From Eubacterium sp. (GTDB lineage Bacteria > Bacillota > Clostridia > Lachnospirales > Lachnospiraceae): DNA of 64,000 bases. How positions within the stretch are numbered: the stretch's first letter is position 1; every line of letters starts with the position of its first letter. The position numbers and the translations under genes were made by a program. The stretch spans positions 1 through 64,000 of the forward strand of contig JAFRNE010000010.1 of assembly GCA_017430325.1 (NCBI GenBank), given 5' to 3'. Shown here piece by piece: positions 43,960-51,918 of the stretch. The notes under the pieces are model-generated. The model did not search any database and was not told the origin of the DNA. It worked only from the letters and a program-made list of their open reading frames with translations.

Positions 43960-44883
43960 CTAATTGTAGTAGAACGTTCGTTTTTGTATGAACCGGACGA
44001 CGACTAGAAGTATCAGACACGTCACTATCGTTGAAATGATACTCATCGCTGAACTGAGTCCGTAGTCTTTGTAGCTGAAGGCTGTGTCGTATGCCAGGTT
44101 AACAACCTCTGAATTAACGAAGCTGTCAACTACCGTATAGACAACAACCGTGATGATGTGCGGCATAACCATCGGGAAGGTTACCTTCCAGAAGGTTTCA
44201 TAGCTTGTTGCACCTTCAATCTTTGCAACCTCGTACATAGATCCCGGAATAGACTGCAGAGCAGCTATAAAGATGATTATCTGTACACCGGATGCATTGA
44301 TGATGTCACTTATTCTCGAAACCGCTCCCATTACATACTCGATAAGTCCCATAGGAAGTCCGAGAGATGAGAACATCTGGATATAATATTCGATACCGAC
44401 TCCACCGGATGAAGCTTCCATAAGCTCCTGACTGCCTGATGAAATACCGCCCACCATAAGGCCTCTTGCAGACTCCATAGCTGCTATGATAGCTTCCGAG
44501 TTGAGTATTACCGGAAGGAAGAATATAGCTCTGATAAGTGTTCTTCCCTTAAACTTCTTATTCAGGAGCATTGCTATGAGCAAGCTGAAGAAGGTAATAA
44601 GAGGAACATCGATGAGCATGTCTCCAACCGAGGTTGTAAGTATCTGTTTAAAGGTTCCGTGTCCTCTGAAGGCGTAGTTGAAATTCTTCAGTCCGAGGAA
44701 CTTCAGCGAGTAGCCTCCACCCGGCTTTACCGTCAGTTCTGAAAGCGAGAACTGTATGGTCATGAAGAAGCCTCTCAGATAAAACGCCAGGAAACCTATG
44801 AGCCACGGAAGTATGAAAAGATAACCGTTTATTGAACGTCTGCGAGTAAGTGTAAGTTTTCTTTTTCTTTTCTTGTTTTCCAT
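43960..44883 (-). CDS. sugar ABC transporter permease (MalF/LplB type)
   Basis: This 307-residue permease pairs with the gene that follows. It has six helices, a basic N-terminus (KKRKRKLTLTRRR), and the EAA-like loop YEVAKIEGATSYETFWKVTFPMVMP. The start is ATG at 44883 behind GAGGG, two bases after the DUF5696 gene ends, so translation is tightly linked. Confidence 0.9.
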   Translation of the reverse strand: MENKKRKRKLTLTRRRSINGYLFILPWLIGFLAFYLRGFFMTIQFSLSELTVKPGGGYSLKFLGLKNFNYAFRGHGTFKQILTTSVGDMLIDVPLITFFSLLIAMLLNKKFKGRTLIRAIFFLPVILNSEAIIAAMESARGLMVGGISSGSQELMEASSGGVGIEYYIQMFSSLGLPMGLIEYVMGAVSRISDIINASGVQIIIFIAALQSIPGSMYEVAKIEGATSYETFWKVTFPMVMPHIITVVVYTVVDSFVNSEVVNLAYDTAFSYKDYGLSSAMSIISTIVTCLILLVVVRFIQKRTFYYN

Positions 44884-44885
44884 AC

Positions 44886-47522
44886 TTACCCTCCTATCGC
44901 ATAGTTCTTTGGCTCAACTGTGATACCATCCACAGTGACCGCTTTACTTCCGTAATTGATGTATATCTTTTTTCCATTGCTGTAGGTAACGACTGTCACA
45001 CCGTCTTTAATCTCATGCTGAACGATGAATGCACCGTTTACCTCTGACAGCGCTTTATTTGTTTCGTTGTAGATCTCAAGTGCATAATCCTTCCAGTTGT
45101 CATAGGTTGTTGAATACATATTGTTGACACCTGTAAGCTTAAGCTCGCTTGAGCTCTCCTTTGAAAATACGAAGTGCGGTGATGCACCGTATTCGATAAG
45201 GTTCAGGATTATACTCTGCTTATCGGTCGTATCTGCAAGATTGATCAGATATCCCGAATAATCGATACAGCCATGGATGAGCATCTCGTAGAATGGAACC
45301 GATTCATCGATAACATAATAGTCGTTGTCTGAAACCGGTGCATTGATTATGTCATCTGCATATCCGAAGCTGTAGATGTTACCGTCATTTACCATGACAT
45401 TCTTGCCTGTATCCTTCATGAGTCCAAGCTGACCAACAACAACGTCAAGAGCCTGCTCACGATTGATAACATTGCTTCTTCTCTTATCTGAGTGAAGCTC
45501 ATTTCCGAGATCTCTGAGTGAGATTCCTGAAACCTTGATATCCTCTACATCCTCTGCGAAGTTCTCTGTATATCTGATGAGAAACTTCGGAGAAACAAGA
45601 TAATAAATATTTTCTGCGTAACCGAGAGCAGCTGTTCTTCTGAGAGTAACAGGGCTTACAACACCAAACTCTGCAACATAGCTGCTGCCGTAGTATCTTG
45701 AGCTTTCATTGGTCTTTGAATATCTGCTGCTCACATAGGAAACCTTCTGGAAAGCACAATCGATATAAAGCATTCCTCCAAGATTTCTCATGGTCTTATC
45801 AAGCTTTTCAAGATCATCCTCTCCGCCCAGCTTACGCGGTACCTTGATCTTATTCAGAACATCGTGGTTATATCCGCCTGCGCTCCAGCCCTGGTAATTC
45901 ATAACCTGGTTTGTCACACCTGCTTCGCTCAGTTCCTTTGCGATATCTCCGGCCTCGTCGAAGGTTGTCATCGGATAAAGCGAACGATACTGAGTTCCGA
46001 GGAAATAATTTGTTCTTTCTACACCACCGAGGATATCGTAGTAAAGCTTGATATCTCCTGATGCATTATTCGGTGTGAGTACGCCTTCGTTGATAAGTCT
46101 CTCTCTGTAGTAATTTGCAGCTCCCGAATAGCCTTCGTATTCCTTTGAAAGGAAGGTGTATCTGATCTTGAGCTGTGAATCATAGTAATTCTTCTCAACT
46201 ATAGGAAGATCAGCCTCACTGCCTGTGGAACCGAACATCGCAAGCTTGTCGTTTCCTCTGAGGATAAAGGTTGTAAATACGTTGTTATATTCATTAACCT
46301 CACCTGCCACGTTGGCAGATACATTTGCGAGTGATGCGCCATCCTCGATAGTTGCAAGGATACTGCTGTTCTTACGGAAGATACCGAAAAGCGAAAGCTT
46401 TGCATCCTCAGTAACCTCCATTACGGTATATTCCGCAGCCAGCGGATCTATTCCGTAGATGTATTCCGAATAATCGTTTCCGACCTTCATCTTTGCTTTG
46501 CCGTTATTGAAGTTGATGATGGATCCCGAACCGTTCGGAACCAGCATATAGCCTTCTTCATCTTTTCCGGCTGCTCCGAAGAAGCCCAGGAGCTGTATCT
46601 TATAGATCGCTCCGCCGCCGTTTTCTTCAACGCCCTTCATCGGAACACACACCTCAAGGTAATCATCCTTAAGGGTGTAATCCACAGGGATCACAAAGGT
46701 GATAGGAACTGCTCCCTCAACTCCCGAGCCAAGCATTTCTCTCTCGTAATCTTCCTTTGTAAAGCCTGCTTGTTCAAAATACTGATTCAGCTTTCTTATC
46801 TGTGAAGCACCGCTTGCTGCAGATTCAAGAAGTTCCATATAATCAGGTGCTACATCGCTCTTCTTGAACTTCTTCTTGGTGTAGGTTGCTCCCTCGTCAT
46901 CCAGCTTTGCCAGAACATCTTCAAGAGTATCCTTACTGATGTACATAGGTACTATACCTGTTTTAGCAGTTGTATCACCTATGGTGTATTTGATCCTGAC
47001 ACCGTCCGGTATAGACTCTGCCTCAAGCTGGTCAAATGCAACCGACTGGCTGTAGGAATCAAATGAACTTTCAAGTCTCTGTGTATTGAAGTAATCAACT
47101 ATCAGCTGACTCTTCATATAATTCTTATTTGTTCCGTTTGCTATTCCGTCACTGTCTGCTCCCGGAGGATTCGAGTAAGTTATCTCACCGTTTCTCTTGT
47201 CATAAACAGCTGTAACACCTGTTTTAACATCAACGTAAAGCTTCAGCTTATCTGTCTCCGCTGCAAGAGCCATGTCCGGAACATTTTTATCCTTATCACT
47301 GAGAGCCTTGAACTCCGTTCCCGGTATATATTCATAATCCGTCAGATAATCCTTATAACCATTAAAGAAGGTGTATCTGATCAGATATCTGATACCGTAG
47401 CCTGCGGCCAGTACGATAACCGCAAGTAAGATGATAAGCACAGGCTTGCTCAGCTTCTTTTTCTTCTTTTTGTTCAGATCCAGCTCCTTAAGAGCCTTCT
47501 TCTGTTCTTTTGTCTTCGCCAT
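44886..47522 (-). CDS. DUF5696 protein, membrane-anchored, possibly hydrolase-like
   Basis: This 878-residue protein belongs by pattern to DUF5696, a family without assigned function. A basic N-terminus leads to one membrane helix (about residues 28-49), and the rest would face outside. The N-terminal part (60-350) is beta-rich. The middle (about 480-760) looks like an alpha/beta barrel (YYDILGGV, GMLYIDCAFQKVSY, NVMVNDGNIYSFGYADD). The end resembles the C-terminal beta domain of glycoside hydrolases (GVTVVTYSNGKKIYINYG). I cannot name catalytic residues. It is 13 bases after the YIP1 gene and two bases before the permease. The start is ATG at 47522 behind AAAGGAGG. It may process or pass on oligosaccharides at the transporter. 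Confidence 0.7.
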   Translation of the reverse strand: MAKTKEQKKALKELDLNKKKKKKLSKPVLIILLAVIVLAAGYGIRYLIRYTFFNGYKDYLTDYEYIPGTEFKALSDKDKNVPDMALAAETDKLKLYVDVKTGVTAVYDKRNGEITYSNPPGADSDGIANGTNKNYMKSQLIVDYFNTQRLESSFDSYSQSVAFDQLEAESIPDGVRIKYTIGDTTAKTGIVPMYISKDTLEDVLAKLDDEGATYTKKKFKKSDVAPDYMELLESAASGASQIRKLNQYFEQAGFTKEDYEREMLGSGVEGAVPITFVIPVDYTLKDDYLEVCVPMKGVEENGGGAIYKIQLLGFFGAAGKDEEGYMLVPNGSGSIINFNNGKAKMKVGNDYSEYIYGIDPLAAEYTVMEVTEDAKLSLFGIFRKNSSILATIEDGASLANVSANVAGEVNEYNNVFTTFILRGNDKLAMFGSTGSEADLPIVEKNYYDSQLKIRYTFLSKEYEGYSGAANYYRERLINEGVLTPNNASGDIKLYYDILGGVERTNYFLGTQYRSLYPMTTFDEAGDIAKELSEAGVTNQVMNYQGWSAGGYNHDVLNKIKVPRKLGGEDDLEKLDKTMRNLGGMLYIDCAFQKVSYVSSRYSKTNESSRYYGSSYVAEFGVVSPVTLRRTAALGYAENIYYLVSPKFLIRYTENFAEDVEDIKVSGISLRDLGNELHSDKRRSNVINREQALDVVVGQLGLMKDTGKNVMVNDGNIYSFGYADDIINAPVSDNDYYVIDESVPFYEMLIHGCIDYSGYLINLADTTDKQSIILNLIEYGASPHFVFSKESSSELKLTGVNNMYSTTYDNWKDYALEIYNETNKALSEVNGAFIVQHEIKDGVTVVTYSNGKKIYINYGSKAVTVDGITVEPKNYAIGG

Positions 47523-47535
47523 TCCCGTGCCTCCT

Positions 47536-48168
47536 TTAAGAACGGAATATCAGTTCCTGATAGATGCTATACAGGAAGCTGTATACCTGATTTATCAGAT
47601 TTACGAGCAGCAGAACCACAAATATGATGAGCAGCATCGCAATCAGGGTAAGGAACAATGTGATAAGCGTCTTACCCAGTGTGAAATTATGTATCGTCAT
47701 AATGCCGATAAGCAGCATAAAGCAGGTATAAGCTATACCGATTCCGACGATCATGTAATAAAATGCAGCCTCATCAAGGGTCACAAACCAGCTCACAAAG
47801 GTTCCGAGGAAGAGACAGAAGGTTGCCGGGATGGTTGAATATCCGACAGCTATCACTATATCTCTCAGACGTCCCTTACCTTCCATGAGACAGGTAATAG
47901 ACCAGTTTCCTACACATAACAGGAACAGCAGGAGAAATACCGTACAGAGCTCGTTGAAGGAATCAACATTTCTTGGATCGGTATCATTTACGATAAAGCT
48001 TGCTGAGATCCTGTTTACGGAAAAGCTTATTGAAAAAAGTGCCGTGAGAATGAGTGCTACAAGAACACTTCCTCTGCCTCTGTGACGTATCTCATAGAAA
48101 CCGTCGGCAGGATGGCTGACTGTATGCAATGCATATTTCCAATTATCCCTGGATAATGCCTTTGTCAT
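47536..48168 (-). CDS. YIP1-family membrane protein
   Basis: This 210-residue protein has five or six membrane helices and the layout of the YIP1 family; the N-terminal block HTVSHPADGFYEIRHRGRGS is typical of bacterial members beside ABC transporters. The function is unknown. Its ATG at 48168 overlaps the stop of the NHL gene by four bases (ATGA), so it is translationally coupled and probably forms part of the same membrane complex. Confidence 0.78.
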   Translation of the reverse strand: MTKALSRDNWKYALHTVSHPADGFYEIRHRGRGSVLVALILTALFSISFSVNRISASFIVNDTDPRNVDSFNELCTVFLLLFLLCVGNWSITCLMEGKGRLRDIVIAVGYSTIPATFCLFLGTFVSWFVTLDEAAFYYMIVGIGIAYTCFMLLIGIMTIHNFTLGKTLITLFLTLIAMLLIIFVVLLLVNLINQVYSFLYSIYQELIFRS

Positions 48169-49649
48169 AGCAATCCCTCCTCTCTCGGTACGTTCTTTTT
48201 CTTACGTCTGATCTTCTTAAATATCACTAATGCAGCGATAAGTATTATCACCACCGTCATGATCTTGCCGAGATTCTTCGCAAGTATCTCATTTCTGTAT
48301 CTCTTGAAGGCTATTGAATAATACTTACGGTTCATACCGTTCTTAAAATACTTCATCGCCTTCTTGTTATCACCGGCTGTAAGATACGCCTTGCCGATAC
48401 CGTTATTTGCAAGTTCGTTATTCTCATCAAGTCTGAGAACCTCTTCCCATTTTTCGATGGCCTTGGTCTCATCACCGTCATATCTGAGTCCGACTGCTTC
48501 ATTTATCAGGGTTCCGTAATTGGTAGCCTTGAACTTCAGTATCGCATTGTGTCCCGAATCAAGGACGAGTATCTCATCATCAACCGCTTCTATTGCAACC
48601 GGTGTGAGGAAGGTTCCCTTCTGCTGGCCTTTTCCGCCAAAGATGTAAAGGAGATTTCCTTCCTTGTCATAGGTGAATATTCTTCCTCTCTTTCTATCAA
48701 GAAGGGAATATTTACCCTGACCTCTGTAAACAACATCCGTGATCTCACTTGGTCCGCTGTAATCACCATACTCTGACCATCTGATATCACCTCCGACATT
48801 TCCGTTCTCACCCTTCTGGATAACATCCTTACCCTGAGGATTGAGACGTCTTACGGCCTGTTTTCCTGCCGAATCGATATTTGATGCATAGATGAAACCA
48901 TCTGCATCAACATCAATACCGGTAAACTCTGTCGGGATGTAAAGCTGCTGGTTAGCTCTCTCTTCCTTGCTGGCGATACGTCTCCAGAACTTCTCCCAAA
49001 GAGTGATCTTTACTTCGATGGTTCCGAAGTAGCCTGTGAAATCGCCTGTATTTTCAAATACAAGTATTCCTTCATAGGCCTTCTTAGCTATTACATAGAC
49101 ACGGTCTGCATAATCCACCGTAACCTTCAGCGGAACGAAATCGAAATCATCTTCAAGTATTTCTGACTGAGGATTATCAACGATCTTCACGAATTCACCC
49201 TCAGGTGTAAGTACTACTATTCTCTTATTGTTTGAATCAGCTATATAAAGCTCATTGTTTTCGGAAACACAGAGTCCGGTAGGAGCATTGAAGGTCTCGG
49301 CTTTACCGTTCATATCAAAGCCTTCGATGATACGATTGACCTTGCTCATTTCCCTGTTCATAACAACTACACGGTTGTTTCCCGTATCAGCCACATATAT
49401 CTCACCGGCATCGGAAACACATAAGTCCTGAGGCTCCTTGAAGTTGGTGATCCCAACATCGAGTCCGATGATATTTCCGTCCGGAACATATGGAGCAGGC
49501 GTAAATACTATATCCTCACGATAGTTGTAATTATAAGAATCGTAAGGTATATCCCCTTCCGCGAAGGTGCTCATGGCAGACGAAAGGAGCAGACCCGCAG
49601 CCAGAACGCCGGCTGATATGATCTTTATGATCTTATTTTTCTTTCTCAT
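48165..49649 (-). CDS. membrane-anchored NHL-repeat and TPR protein
   Basis: This 494-residue exported protein has a signal peptide (about 1-30). NHL/beta-propeller repeats span about 45-390, with the repeated units PQDLCVSDAGEIYVADTGNNRVVVM and LYIADSNNKRIVVL. A TPR pair (about 395-450, with GIGKAYLTAGDNKKAMKYFKNG) follows. A C-terminal membrane helix (about 463-482) with a basic tail anchors it. It could be an extracytoplasmic scaffold. It sits between the first permease pair (4-base gap) and the YIP1 gene (overlap). The start is ATG at 49649 behind AAGGAG. No enzymatic motif is evident. Confidence 0.75.
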   Translation of the reverse strand: MRKKNKIIKIISAGVLAAGLLLSSAMSTFAEGDIPYDSYNYNYREDIVFTPAPYVPDGNIIGLDVGITNFKEPQDLCVSDAGEIYVADTGNNRVVVMNREMSKVNRIIEGFDMNGKAETFNAPTGLCVSENNELYIADSNNKRIVVLTPEGEFVKIVDNPQSEILEDDFDFVPLKVTVDYADRVYVIAKKAYEGILVFENTGDFTGYFGTIEVKITLWEKFWRRIASKEERANQQLYIPTEFTGIDVDADGFIYASNIDSAGKQAVRRLNPQGKDVIQKGENGNVGGDIRWSEYGDYSGPSEITDVVYRGQGKYSLLDRKRGRIFTYDKEGNLLYIFGGKGQQKGTFLTPVAIEAVDDEILVLDSGHNAILKFKATNYGTLINEAVGLRYDGDETKAIEKWEEVLRLDENNELANNGIGKAYLTAGDNKKAMKYFKNGMNRKYYSIAFKRYRNEILAKNLGKIMTVVIILIAALVIFKKIRRKKKNVPREEGLL

Positions 49650-49653
49650 AGGC

Positions 49654-50631
49654 TTACTCCTTCATACCAGAGGTTGTCATTGTTTCAAGGACATTGCTTT
49701 GACATGCCAGGAAGAATATGATAGGCACTGCCGCAATGATAAAGGTTACTGCTGCCGATGCACCCGCTCTGGCGGTACCACCCGCTGAGATCTGCTGAAG
49801 CGCAAACTGAAGAGGTTTGAGCTGCTCGTCTCTGAGGAACATCGAACCTGTATTTCCCCACATCTGCTGGAACTGGAATATGGCAAGTGTCAGCCATGCA
49901 GGCTTAACATTTGGCATAACGATCTTCCAGAAGATCCTGAATTCCGAAGCACCATCGAGTCTTGCCGACTCCATAAGGGAGGTTGGCAGCTGCTCCATGA
50001 ACTGCTTCATGAGGTAAAGTCCCATACCGTACTGCCATGCAGGAAGGATAAGGGCTGCATAAGTATTGTTAATGTGAAGCCAGCTGATGATCATGTAGTT
50101 CGGGATCTGTGTAACAGTCCATGAGAACATCATCGAAAGGATGACCATGTTGAACAGCAGCTTCTTGCCAGGAAACTCATGCTTGGCAAGAGGATATGCT
50201 GCAAGGCTGGCAACTATTACGTGTCCGGCTGTGCCGAGACCTGTGATTATGATCGTGTTAAGAATATATCTTGAGAAAGGAACCCAGGAATTATTCATAA
50301 CAGAGAAGAGGTCTGTAAAGTTCTCAAAGGTCGGGTTTCTAACAAATATCTTAGGAGGGAACTGGAATATCTCGTCCAGCGGCTTAAGGCTGTTGTTAAC
50401 GATCATTACCAGCGGCAGAGACATAAATATGCCGCAGATGATCATTATCGCGAAAAGTATTCCATTACCAGCCACTGAACGGTTGACCTTCTTCTCTTTG
50501 TAGGTTTTCTTCTGAAGTCTTGCAACCACCGCATCCGGGTCCTTATCAGGAACTGGAGGCGGAATGACTACCGCACCGTGAGTAAGTGGCTGAAGTACTG
50601 TATCTTTCTTTCTTCCAAACATCCTACTCAC
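49654..50631 (-). CDS. carbohydrate ABC transporter permease (MalG type)
   Basis: This 325-residue permease has six helices and the EAA loop MESARLDGASEFRIFWKIVMPNVKP. The cytoplasmic N-terminus of about 50 residues is Pro/Val/Lys-rich. The start is either GTG at 50631, overlapping the previous gene by eight bases, or ATG at 50622; the first keeps the overlap usual for such pairs. It pairs with the gene at 50624-51898 and the 983-residue binding protein. Confidence 0.88.
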   Translation of the reverse strand: MSRMFGRKKDTVLQPLTHGAVVIPPPVPDKDPDAVVARLQKKTYKEKKVNRSVAGNGILFAIMIICGIFMSLPLVMIVNNSLKPLDEIFQFPPKIFVRNPTFENFTDLFSVMNNSWVPFSRYILNTIIITGLGTAGHVIVASLAAYPLAKHEFPGKKLLFNMVILSMMFSWTVTQIPNYMIISWLHINNTYAALILPAWQYGMGLYLMKQFMEQLPTSLMESARLDGASEFRIFWKIVMPNVKPAWLTLAIFQFQQMWGNTGSMFLRDEQLKPLQFALQQISAGGTARAGASAAVTFIIAAVPIIFFLACQSNVLETMTTSGMKE

Positions 50632-51898
50632 CTACCCTTCTCAGCAGCCTCTGAACAAGCTTGTTCGTTCCGACCATCAGGAGGAACAGAACAGTTGCTA
50701 TGGCTGAGGCATAGCCCATATCAAATCTCGTAGAACCGTAATCGAGAAGGTGCGTGACGACGGTAGAACCCGCGTAGTTTACGGACGGGTTACCGGCCAG
50801 CTGTATCGAAATATCAGCTACCGCAAAGGACTGTGTGATCTGCATAACCGCACCGAACATAAGCTGAGGCTTCATTGCCGGAAGGGTTACATACCACAGC
50901 TCCTGCCAGCGGTTCTTAACACCGTCAATGGCAGCTGCTTCGTAAAGTGACTTATCAACTGTCTGAAGACCAGCGATGAATGACAGGAAACCTGTACCAA
51001 GTGACAGCCAGAGCTGTACGACTATAAGGCAGGGAAGGATGTATTTTGCATCCTGCATCCAGAGTCTCTGCTCATCTATAAGTCCGAGCTTCATCAGAAG
51101 TCCGTTAAGATATCCGTATCTGTCGCTGGAAAGGATCAGTGACCATACCATGTATGCATTTCCGCAGATGGAAGGTGCATAGAAGATAAGTGTCAGGAAG
51201 GTTCTTACCTTCGGGCGGAACTCGTTGATGATCCACGCGAACAAAAGGCAGAGTATGTAGCTTATAGGGCCTGTAACGACCGCAAATATAAGTGTATTTT
51301 TCAGTGATATGATGAAAATGTCATCGTGCAGGAAGAGCTTTATGTAGTTAGCCCATCCGTTGAACTTCGGAGCTTCGAGCATATTGAAGTAGGTAAAGCT
51401 GAGTCCGATGGACATTACTACCGGCAGTACCGTGAAGGTGAAGAAAAGGATGAAGTAAGGCGCCATCATGGCGTAACTTGCTTTGCTTCTCTTCATTCTG
51501 TACCTTACTGAGTTCTTTTTCTTTGCTACAAGCTGGGCATTCTTTCTGCCCCTCTCGAACTCCTCTTCAAGCTCAGCATCCGTCTTGGTCTTCGCATAGC
51601 TGTATCTCGGATCTGTCTTCTCGGCACGAGCCTGTTTTTCTTCCTCGATGACCGCTCTGGCTTTATCCATCTCATCTTTTTTATGCATCTGCATAGCCTT
51701 GGCGAAGAGCTCATCGTCTTCAGCTTTTACTGCATCTTCTCCGAAAAGCTCGGCATCATCCAGCGAATCAGCTGTCACAGCCTCTCCGAAAACCGCTTCG
51801 TCTTCATCATCGAGAGAGATATCAAGATCGATATCAAGTTCGTCATCTGCCGCATCATGCAGCATATTTAAAATATCTGACTTTTTCTTGTCGTCCAC
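50624..51898 (-). CDS. sugar ABC transporter permease (MalF type) with long acidic N-terminus
   Basis: This 424-residue permease is about 120 residues longer than the family norm at its N-terminus. Residues 1-75 are strongly acidic (DELDIDLDISLDDEDEAVF) and residues 76-135 are charged and probably helical. Six membrane helices follow, with the EAA loop YEAAAIDGVKNRWQELWYVTLPAMKP. The start is GTG at 51898 behind GGGGG. The extra domain is cytoplasmic and could recruit the missing ATPase or a regulator; this is speculation. Confidence 0.85.
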   Translation of the reverse strand: MDDKKKSDILNMLHDAADDELDIDLDISLDDEDEAVFGEAVTADSLDDAELFGEDAVKAEDDELFAKAMQMHKKDEMDKARAVIEEEKQARAEKTDPRYSYAKTKTDAELEEEFERGRKNAQLVAKKKNSVRYRMKRSKASYAMMAPYFILFFTFTVLPVVMSIGLSFTYFNMLEAPKFNGWANYIKLFLHDDIFIISLKNTLIFAVVTGPISYILCLLFAWIINEFRPKVRTFLTLIFYAPSICGNAYMVWSLILSSDRYGYLNGLLMKLGLIDEQRLWMQDAKYILPCLIVVQLWLSLGTGFLSFIAGLQTVDKSLYEAAAIDGVKNRWQELWYVTLPAMKPQLMFGAVMQITQSFAVADISIQLAGNPSVNYAGSTVVTHLLDYGSTRFDMGYASAIATVLFLLMVGTNKLVQRLLRRVGE

Positions 51899-51918
51899 TT
51901 TTCTGATATCCCCCTTTC

